From Dipteris shenzhenensis (lineage: Eukaryota > Polypodiophyta > Polypodiopsida > Gleicheniales), in NCBI GenBank assembly GCA_047967505.1, contig CM106538.1: a stretch of 64,000 nt of DNA; one strand, given 5' to 3'. Position numbers and translations under genes: made by a program. Shown here piece by piece: positions 28,401 to 39,400 of the stretch. Each line of letters begins with the position of its first letter. Within the stretch, counting starts at the first letter, position 1. The notes beneath the pieces were generated by a model, which saw nothing but the letters and a program-made list of their open reading frames with translations, made no database searches and was not told where the DNA came from.

Positions 28401-29681
28401 CGGTGGAGGGCGGAGCTGCAGGGCAGCAGGAGCGGAGGGCAGGGCAGGGCAGAGAGAGTCAACAAGTTTATACACAGAATATTCAAGCTGGCTTGGCTAA
28501 AACACTCTTCAGGATTTACTGTATATCTGGATGTACCGCTGCTTTGTTGTGAAATTATAGCTCTGTATAATTCCTCTTAGAAAGAAAGCTCACATATCTA
28601 CTCTAGAGAAAAAATTTAGGTTTCAACAACAGGAAATCTCACCTCAGCAGGGATCTCCATAGGATAGGCAGCAAATGACAACATAACATCAGATACTGCT
28701 ATAGCCACTGTGTTTTTGTCTACAGCAACAAGCCCCAACTTTTCAGAATGGTGAACAACAACACCAGTCCCGCAGAAATGTTGGCTGTAAACACCATCCA
28801 GCATTGCAGAGAGTGGAATATGAACCTGCCAATACAGGGGCACTGCCAGGTGGTTATAAGGAGTGAATGCACTCATTCCTGTGTATCTCCTTTTAAGTGG
28901 TTATTAAAACATGGGCAAACATAGACTATAAAATAAATTAGCAAAGCATACTAAGTCAGTGTCATCAGGCCTTTACCTCAAACATGACAAGCGTTGGTTC
29001 AAGCACATTTTCAGCAACTGAAGCATTGATTCTAGTTACACCTGCAATGCCCTGAATACCTTCCCCAGGATTCTCAGGAAGACTTTCATGGGTGGCTCCT
29101 TCTCTTTGTTCTACCTTACAATCAGATGTGACGACCCCATCCTCCACGAATTGCTCTTGCACACGTCTCCTTTTGGATTCTACTCTTCCAAGAGTGTCAG
29201 AACTCATTTGCTCACAGTCAAATGTAGAAATTGCAGATGCTACCCCTGAATCAAGAATGCAAGCTACCGCGGAATCTCTTTCTTTTCCAATTGGATTTGA
29301 AACAACACGTCCATCCATAGCTGCATATTCACCCACAACAGCAAGGGCTGGCTGAGTGGTTGGCTCGGTTGTACCAAAGTGAACAGCAGTAATGGTACAA
29401 GCCTGTGTAGGACATGGCATTGCCAGCCTGGTTTGCCAAATCCCAGTAGTATCATCACGTTCATACAGCTGACGAGGAGCGTACCATTCATGTCTATCAA
29501 CCGTCACTAGAACAGACTGCACATGCCACCAAATCCGGTAAATGATGTTGCCAGTGTGAATAGTAAAGTATCAAAGAAATGAGAACACAAATCTTATGAC
29601 AAGCATAGAACTAGCAGGAAAAAATAAAGCCAAACAAATGCCATCAACTACTCTCTCTCTCTCTCTCTCTCTTTGTATGTA

Positions 29682-29712
<31 letters not shown>

Positions 29713-29872
29713 ACACACACACACACATATATATGTACATATATACATATATATATATATCTACATATGTATATGTACATATATATATATATGTATCAAA
29801 GAAGTGAGAATACAAATCTTATGACAAGCATAGAACTAGCAGGAAAAAATAAAGCCAAACAAATGCCATCAA

Positions 29873-29914
<42 letters not shown>

Positions 29915-29941
29915 TATGTATGTATGTGTGTGCGTGTGTGT

Positions 29942-29973
<32 letters not shown>

Positions 29974-30392
29974 GTACATATATACATATATATATATCTA
30001 CATATGTATATGTACATATATATATATATATATGTACATATATATATATATATATCACATGATGTTTCTACCTTCTGGTCTCATAGGCTTCTTTGGCGTT
30101 TAGCTTCCAGCAAAGGCCAAGTGAGCCCTTTGCTTCAGCCCATAGCGGATTGTATGAGTTACTTTTGGTTTTGTACTGTCTCATAGGCCTGCGAGGCCGC
30201 CTACAGACGTTAATACATCTCTCTCTCGTAGTTGACTTTTTTTTGTCTATGATTATGATTGTGATTCTGTTAGCATAGACTAGTACTCAGCAAGGGTCCT
30301 AGCGTACCCTTTGCTTCAGCCCACTGAGGCTTGTATGAGTTCGCTTTTATGTGCACTTTGTCCCATAGGCCCGTGAGGTCTCCCATGGACAT

Positions 30393-30428
<36 letters not shown>

Positions 30429-33400
30429 GATTGGCCTTTGACGATCACCACAGGCATGTATATATATTTGTATCTCCCCCCTTCTGCTCCATTTTTTTGT
30501 GCCATTTTTTGTATCATCTGAAGATAGATACACATTTTTTGCACCAGGACTAGACACGCCATCCTTCATAACTTTTATCTTTAGTCTCATAGACCTTCAC
30601 GGTCTCCCGAAGACTTTAATAAAATTTCTTTCTTTCTTGCTTTCTCTCTCTCATGCATACATACATACAAACATATACATAAATGTATTGTTAGTCTCCA
30701 AGGCTGCCAGGATCATTGTGCAAATGTTGAAAAAATACTAAACATCGTAATAATGACTTGTTAACGACATGAAAAATAGTATGATAAGTTTGGAAAAATC
30801 CACCCTAACAGACAAAAGCCACAAATGAGTAAAATCTTGGTGATCATATAACACAGTTAGGAGAATAGGTGAAGTCAACTAACGTAGGGCCTTTACAAGA
30901 CAATTACGATGTACTCAGACATGGGGGGAGATGAATTTGTGATCCTTGAACACTTGGCCTACATAGATGCATAGGTTGACCAGGCATGCATGATGGAGGT
31001 CCAACCCCTTACAGCTCTATCAGAGGGGACCGCCAAAACCGAGGTGTTACTCTTGATATGGCCCACCTGATATAGAGATCAGGGAGAACCCCCCCCCCAA
31101 AAAGCGAGAGACAGCTCAACAGACTCAGCTACAAGACATCTTTGTGTCCCATAGAAGAGCCACCATAGCACCTAGATATGTTTTCCTCGCACTAGTTTGG
31201 TGTATTTGAGTTTATGAGCTTTTGATATTGCATGTTTTTCCTCCATGGCTCCACTGGCCTATCTACAACTAGTTCCTATCTTCATGCAAATAAACTGCTA
31301 GTTCTAGCAAGCAAAACATGACCTAAGAAAAACAATATCACAGTTTCACCTAGTTCATATCACTAGCAATTCCAAATTAGGGTCCTCGAAATCGTCCTAT
31401 CAACGTCAAATGACGCCAGGCTATCCAAACGATTCGCAACCTCCAACTAGCCCCTCACGAATCAATTCGCGGGCAGAGGGCAAGGCTTTGCGATGCACTT
31501 GGCTTCCACGCCTGATTTGTCACCAACTCATGAGCCCTCCTGGCTCTCACATCCAAAACGCAAGCAGCCTCCAAACCTATGTGTTCAGCCCACGCTCCAA
31601 AGAAGCGATCCCTACCAGCTCCGTGAGCTCTTCTGCCCTCCCGCCAACGCGGTACCCTCGCCATTCCGCCTCCCCCCACCTTCTTCTTCTCGCTCACGCT
31701 CACACTCAGCCCCTCGCTCACGCTCACGCTCCCTCGCTGCCTCTACGCTCACGCTCTCCCGCTCACATCCCGCTGCCCTCTCCCTCGCAGCTCTCAGCCC
31801 CTCGCTCCCCGCTAACCCCTCACTCCCCTCAACCACCCCTCGCTCCCTCGCTCCTTGCTCAGCTCCCTCGCTCTCCCGCTCCCTCGCTCCTTGCTCCCGC
31901 GCTCCCTTTCTCCCCGCTCAGCCACCCCTGCTCCCCGCTCAGCCCTGCCCCTCGCTCAGCCCCTCGCTCCTCAGCCACACCTCGCTCCCCGCTACCCCCT
32001 CACTCAGCCACCTCCCTCCCTCCTTTTCCGCTCATCCACCGCCCCCCCCCCTTCTCTCCTCCCCTCGCCACCTTCGCTCCCCTTTTCTTTTTTTTTTGGG
32101 AACTTCCCCACCAAAAAAAAAAAAAAAAAAAAGAAACCACAACCACCTTTCCCCCCCCCCCCCTAAATCCTCGCCATCTTAGCCTCTCCTCCTTCTCCAC
32201 TTCTTGGCTGCCTCTCCACCACCTTGCACTGGACGTGCCTCCCATTATGGGGGGGGGAACCGGTGCTCCCGCTCCCGGCTGAACAAGAAAAATGACAATA
32301 ACAACAACAATAAAAAAAACCAAACGACACAACTCAATTTGGAGGATGTGAACACACGTTACAACCGAAGTGGACTCGGGGTAGACAGCAAGGCAAAGGT
32401 AGGACCCGCCTCAGCTTCTTCAGCCTCTATCTCTACCTCAACCTCAACCTCAACTCCTGCTACAGAGTCAGTTTCGTTTTCAGCTCCAACCTCAGCTCCC
32501 TCTATCTCTATCTCTATTTCGACTTCAGTCCCTGCTTCAGGCCCAGCTCTAGTTCCAGTCTCAGCTCCATCTACATCTACGATCAGTGACATACTCATGC
32601 CCATGGCGCCAATTGTTGTTCCCATTCCCTCTTCTCCTGTTATAGCTCTCGCACAGCTTATGACCCCTACTTCGGAGGTGTCATACACTGGGCCACATTA
32701 CGCTTCACTCTCCCCTCTCCCTCTCAGTCAGCCCACCCTCCCACACCCCGTTGGGACTGCCTCATCCATTCCACTGTCATCTTCGTTCCTCACTCAGTCA
32801 CCGTCCAATTTTCGGACTCAGTCCCACTCTTTCATGCCACAGTCACCACAGTTTCAGCATGGACATGGGTGGACTGGAGCCGCATCATACAGTAGCAGGC
32901 TAGGGCAATTCGGGAGCAAGCGGGTCTTATTCAAGGACACAAACAGGATATCATGCAGCTCCGACAGGAGGTCACAGCCATACACACTGCCCCAGGGAGT
33001 ACCCCGATGGTCGAGGCACAGATTGCGAGCATGCAATCTGCTATTGAGGAGACTTCCAGATGGGTTGACATGGCCACAAGGGTCACCGTTTCGGCTACCC
33101 TCACGGAGCAGCAACAGAGAGCCAGTAAGGCTCTCAACATCAGAGTACGCGGGATCCCACGCATTGAGGCTACACCGATGGTAGATGTGACTGCGTTCGT
33201 GACCGCTACCCTAGGTGTGGCTGAGCACAGGATAAAGAGGGCATGGCGGGTGGTGAGAGATCCCAACCGAGAGCAACCCCTAATCATACGATTTCATTAC
33301 ACTCAGGCAGGACTTTCAACTCTACGACGCAGGTCAGTCCTTCGAGATTAGCCAGAGGTGGAGTTGCAGTCCTTTTCAGATCCACACTTCGGGGGATCAT

Positions 33401-36400
33401 TTCAGTAGAGCAGAGAGATATACATTCCAGATTTCTTTGGATCCGGATACAACACATGGACAGCCAGGATCTGTTTGTCACAGTTTGCTACTTCCCCCTG
33501 GAGACCTCCCACTTTGCCACAGATATTCGAGGTGATGATGAGACATCCCCATTTGCTGCCCTTTATCAGTCCATTGTTGACTTTTCTAGCCGCGGAGAAG
33601 TCCTTCTAGTGGGGGACTTCAACGCGAGGACAAGGGCCCGTCAGGTACCACTTCTTGATTTAAAAGATGATTCCACTCTACTGGCAGATGTTGACCTTGA
33701 GGAGGCAAGTATTGACAGATGGCCCGCTTTAGGTGGTTTCACATGCTTTCCACATGGGGGGGGCTCCAGTGTTGTTGATTACATCATGGGATTCCCTATC
33801 TTCACATCTCACATTACTGACTTCACTGTAGCACCTCTCCCCCCAGGGGCTGATCATACATACCTTTTCTTTCGCATCTCCACCTCCCTTCGCACAGCAC
33901 CTTCCACCCCACTCAGTGCTTACTCCACCTACCATGATATACGCTTTGATCAGGATCACTCACCTTCTTACTCTGGCCGCCTGTACATACTTCTCGCTTA
34001 TATTGACTTCAAACCCCTTTTAGAGGATCGTGCTGCCCTTGTCACCCGCTCACTACACGAGGCTGCCATTCACGCTTTTTCCCACACCACCCGCCCACCA
34101 CCCCGTGGAACCATACCCTGTAATAGTTGGTACGATGATGAGTGTAAGGCCTTACGCCGTCAACTCAGATTCGAAACCAAAAACAGTCTTCCGAGGGCAC
34201 CAGATACGCTACGTGAATACCGTAGACTGGTAGGGAGGAAGAAACTAGACTTCGTTCGTCGAAACGAGGAGGAGCTACTATGATTGGACATGTCATGTCC
34301 AGGATTTATGACTTGCAGAGTGTCGACGACTTAGAGCAACAGGACAGGCCGGATTCCGGCGTGATCATGGAACCATGGACCACGTTCTCACGCTCAGATG
34401 TATCATCGAGAAGGCGAGGTCACGGAAGCAGAGGGTTTATTGTTGCTTTGTGGATTTCCACAAGGCATTTGACACGGTCCTGAGAGACCGTGTCATACGA
34501 CGCCTACAGGACTTGGGTTATGACCAGGAGATCATTTGGGCTGTCATGGCACTTTACGAGAGAGTTTCTGGCAGAGTTCAGGCAGGATCCGAGTGGACAG
34601 ACGAGATCATGAGTATCATCGGGGTCAAACAAGGGTGTCCTTTGTCGCCTACCTTGTTTGGCCTCTACATTGACGAGCTTGAGACAATGATGCAGACACA
34701 GGGGGGTGTAGGTTGCTCTCTTGCAGGCACGCTAATCCAGATTTTGCTCTATGCAGATGACGTGGCTCTCTTGTCTTCCTCAGCAGAGGGGCTTCAGAGA
34801 CACCTAGACGCACTACAGTCCTTTTGTGAGTCTCATGATTTGAAGGTCAACCTAGGTAAAACCAAGGTCATGATCTTCAATACATCTCGAGCCATCATGC
34901 GTCAGGAGCAGTTCACATTTGCGAGGTCATCTGTTGAGATAGTTTCATCATACACTTATCTTGGGGTTATCTTCTCCGGACCGAGCTTCACTATGAGACC
35001 CGCGATGCAGGCACGCTTGAGTAGAGGGTATGCCTCATTGGCCAGGCTAGAGAGGCAGTGCTTCCGCTCACACTTTCAGGATCCACGCACCAAGGGGTTG
35101 CTTTTTGACTCCTTGGCTCACCCAGCGGGGATGTACGGCAGCCCTTGTTGGGGGCCAGACTTGTCGGATACAGAGTGGGACCGTGTGGAGCGGCTACAGG
35201 TTCTCATGCTATCACGGATGATTCGTGGTAAGTCATCTGTTCCTCACCCCCTTTACAGCTAGATGCTGCATTTCAAGTCATCACATATCTGTACCGAGTT
35301 AGGGAATATGGGGATTATACCTCGGGGCGTAGCAGGCTACTATGGATAGCTCTATCCTCTTCTATGGCACTTGCAGCAGGAGGAGATCAGAGGTGCTAGT
35401 ATGCACGTACAGAGAGATGGCTTGAGCGACTGGGGCTCCACATGGATAGACTACATCCCTTCCAGTATAGCATGGATGCTCCATTCTCTCCCCTCTTATC
35501 ACACGAGGTCAACCACGTTATCCGTGAGGATCTACTACAGCTACACACTTTTCGGACCTGGTTGGAACCGAGTGAACTCCCAGTGAAGCTTAGCTTCTAC
35601 AGAGATCACTTCTTACATATCACAGCGGAGGGTTTCGTTGACCCCACCAGGATACACACAGATTCACCTACCCCACTCGATGAGGATCTCTCTTGGGCAG
35701 TTCCGAGTCTCTTCACACAGACTTCGCATCCAGAGCGGCAGAGCAGGGCGACTACCCAGGGAGCGGCGCATATGCACACTATGTGACATACAAGAGGTTG
35801 AGACAGAGGAGCATTTCATCTTCAGGTGTCCTGTGTACTATGAGATCCAAGGACGTTTCCACTGCCTCTTTAGGGATAGTTATGGGATTTTAGCCTGTTT
35901 CCTCTCCTACCCAGACCAGCGGTGCTTGGCAGGTTTCATTCATGAGGCACTTAGACACCGCGAGAGGATACTCCGAGCACGGAGACAGGCGCAGGCTTCT
36001 TCCTCAGTTGATCCCTCTCAGAGCTGTATCACGGAGTTCTTTCAGCTAGATCACATAGACCCCAATGAGACGAGGCCTCAACATGACCGTGACCCGGAGC
36101 CCGTGACCCGACAGCTCAGACAGAGGGTCGACACACAGATCACACTTGGAGACATCCCCTCCTTGTTTAGAGTCAGAGCCCGACCGACGGGGGTCACAGT
36201 AGCCCTAGTTAGACGCAGAGCTACGACTAGGAGACGTGCTAGGACCGCACCTCTGAGTGGCCGACAGCACTCTATTGCCGACTTCATGCCTCCACTGCCT
36301 CATCCATCCTGATATCTTGCTGTTGCTGGGGATGATGATGATATTGATGATGATGCTAAGATTGATATATAGTCGACCATCGACATGACTATGTTGTACT

Positions 36401-39400
36401 TAGGACTTAGTACTGCCATTCTGCATTTTTGCATTTTTTGCATTTTGCATTTTGCATTGGTATGGATGCTCATTTAGTAGCTCCACTACCACAGCTCGTT
36501 GTATCACGATTTTCACAGTCTCATATACCCATCGGTCTTCCGAAGACTTTAATAAACTTTATTTCTTTCTTTCACAGTCTCATATACCCATCGGTCTTCC
36601 GAAGACTTTAATAAACTTTATTTCTTTCTTTCTTTCTCTAATGTAGGAGTTGCGACCTCCATTCCCTACCTTGGTGGTCAACTTGTGCTCTAGTATGCCG
36701 ATCCAAACGAGGCCGTGAGCCCTGTACGGATTGAATTGCAACCACCATCCACCGTTGTTAGCCCATTAGGAGTCCCTTCGTTTCCATTGCTGTGCCCACA
36801 CGAAGTGATCTTAGACGATTCCAGAACCCCTTGCCTTGTTATTTGCATGGAAGTAAGGCCTTTGGGAATAGAAGGTGCCATGTGGCAATGCACGATCTAG
36901 CTTACGCTTGCCCCTCTTTGGACCAGTCCAAAGCCTTCATGTGCATTTAATTCACCCCAAGGCACATTTAATTCCTAGGGGACCTTTGCTCACCTAAGTT
37001 CTAACAACCCAAGGTCTTGCCCACATGCAGGATAAAGGTACTCACACCTAAACTTCACATTGTCAGTTGTCCTCGTGACAGGAGGAGATCAAAATGTGGC
37101 TCAAGGAGAATATAAGAATGAAGAACTACCAGTACTACTACCAGGCAAGACAAGCATCCACATCTAGCATAGAAATTTATCTCCACGCACACCTTCTAAG
37201 GTGGGAATGCAACTTAACTTCGTCAATGAGCGTGTGCAATTCATCCATTTAACATACTTGGTAGTAACTATTAGTATACCGCCATTATGTAGCAGCTTTC
37301 AACATGAAGCAGCACACAACTTGTTGAAGAAAACGGAGGAGATAAATCAATCAAATCAAAGAGTTCAAAATAGAGAGTTGATTGGAAAGTAATCCTACAT
37401 GACCATTGATGTATTTTGGTTCTATGATGTCGCAAATAAAGAGTCTCGAGGAAAACATTTCTCGGAATTCCAATAAGGAATTACTACAAAAAACATATAA
37501 AGCCATATATGCAGGGACAAAGTTCACATCCAATATATGCATCTTAGAAGGAAACCTCTTGGCATCGTGAATGTACCCAACATCAGGTTGACATGCTTCA
37601 ACTAGGAGCCACATTTCCGTACGTGCATGAGAATTCAAGGAATGTAACAACTTTTAAATCGGCCAATGCATCTTAAGTCTCCAAACTTAGAACTTAACAG
37701 AGAACGCAAAGTTTTACCGTAAAGTTTTATTCTTGATATGGGCTATTAGTATAGGCAATAGGTGGTTAGAAAACCAAGCATAATCCAGAACCTAAACTGC
37801 ATGATCTTCTTGGTGGTGCATATATAATGTTGCAAAATCCTTCCTTCTAGCAATTATTAAATTCTTGAAAAGCCTAACAGCAGTTATAGTCTATGACATT
37901 TTTCTCAATCGCATGGATTGGTAAAATGCAATACAAATGTAATAAGAGAATCTTGCATCCTCTGTTTAAAATCACTTAAGCAACCATTTCCATACCTTAC
38001 TCCGATGTCGGTCAGAGTAGCTGATGAATTCTAAAGGCACGCGTGCCCCTCGAGAGAGCTTGGAGAAAACACTTAGAAAGCCATCCACACTAGAGATCTC
38101 CTCCCCAGCAAGCTTTTTTATTATTGCATGCCTAGGAACTCCAGCCCTAGAAAGCATATACCTGTTGATATATTGAAACAAAAAAAAAAGCCCATGAAGA
38201 ATGCCTTTTGAGATCTAGACCAAAAATAATAATTTCCAAAGAATAGAAACTACCAAATGAACTTCCATAACTGTGATTTTGATATATTAACCCCCCAAGA
38301 TCAAAAAACAACTATGGCCTAGATAAAAACAAATTTAAAACCTGGCCTACTGTAAAAATATTTAACAGCTTTTGGACGGTATGAGGTGCCCTAGGAGGAA
38401 CCTGGAAATGCACTCATTAATTTCGCATCAGCATTCATGCCATTTTCCTTAGTGCCAAAGTAAGCTACTCAATGCAAAGCATGACGAGTGTTAAACAAGA
38501 CAACTCCACGCACCTCCATCGGCGCCAGCTGACCCATGTGTCTCCCACTTCACAAAACCTTCTTCCAATGGTTACACTCAGTTACACACAACCGCACCTA
38601 GACCCAAGAGAACTTGCTTAACGGCACCTCCTTAATTAGCAATTCAGTCCACGAACCATGAACCTCCACCCAGCCAGGCAGCTCCAATCACCACTCCCCA
38701 ATTCCATAGTTTGCTCATGCACACAGCCAATCAAGCTGCACCGCAGGGCATACTGAAGCCCTCTCTTGTAGGCACACCATGTCATCCGTAACCCAAGCCT
38801 ACCCAGCGACTCCACCACAAATGACAGCTAAATTTCAATTAAGCACAGACCTTTGTTCTTCTTTACAGGATACAAGCAGGGTAAGAATTTTCCAAAAACA
38901 CCAGCCATTCCATTCCCACATGTGATACAAGCACAATGAAGGGGGGAGAGCCACTTTTCCCAAGAGAAATAGCCTTCCCACTATGAAATTCACCTCGTCT
39001 CACATAATCTGATGTGCCTTCCCGCATCCAGTCGATGAGATCCCCTTCATGCTTACCCTCTTTTTAGAATTCTCCACTTTCATTATCCTCGAATCTCCTC
39101 TATTTCATTTAAACCATACCTTATCCTTTTCGAAACTCACCATTCTACCACTATGGGAACACATCCCAATACAAAAAAAGTATTACCATATCTCCCAATA
39201 GACATCTCAGACCCTCAGGATTCTTGTAAGTTGTCGCATCCTGAAGCTTACAGCATTCCCCATCTTCCTCTGGATTCCATGGCGAATGGTGTTATATCTT
39301 TCCACATGTGGACACCTTTTGCATAAATTAAAATTCAACACCAATACGTATGCACATACATACATACATAGGAAAGTTTCTTGAACGCTCAATAATGAAC

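Larger units (their letters stand above)
31385..36650 (+). mobile_element. LINE family A copy 1 (longest copy)
   Basis: A non-LTR retrotransposon on the plus strand within the DEGP7 intron, antisense to the gene. Order: pyrimidine-rich 5' UTR, ORF1, endonuclease, reverse transcriptase, C-terminal zinc motif, 3' UTR with short repeats, and a doubled hairpin tail ending (TTTC)n. Compared with other copies it lacks the end of ORF1 plus the start of the endonuclease, and the linker between endonuclease and RT. Frameshifts also occur. The exact 5' end is uncertain. Confidence 0.85.

Noticed and set aside
27698-28552. Overlapping Pro-, Ala- and Gly-rich frames on both strands, up to 262 codons
   Set aside because: The tract is the GC-rich 5' UTR of a LINE. 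Open frames come from base composition (few stop codons possible).
29571-30186. Tyr/Ile/Cys/Val/Thr/His repeat peptides
   Set aside because: Translations of (TA)n, (GT)n and (CT)n microsatellites.
31410-32282. A 290-codon Ser/Pro-rich frame
   Set aside because: Same kind of 5' UTR tract, present in reverse at 54.1-54.7 kb with different open frames, so coding is not conserved.
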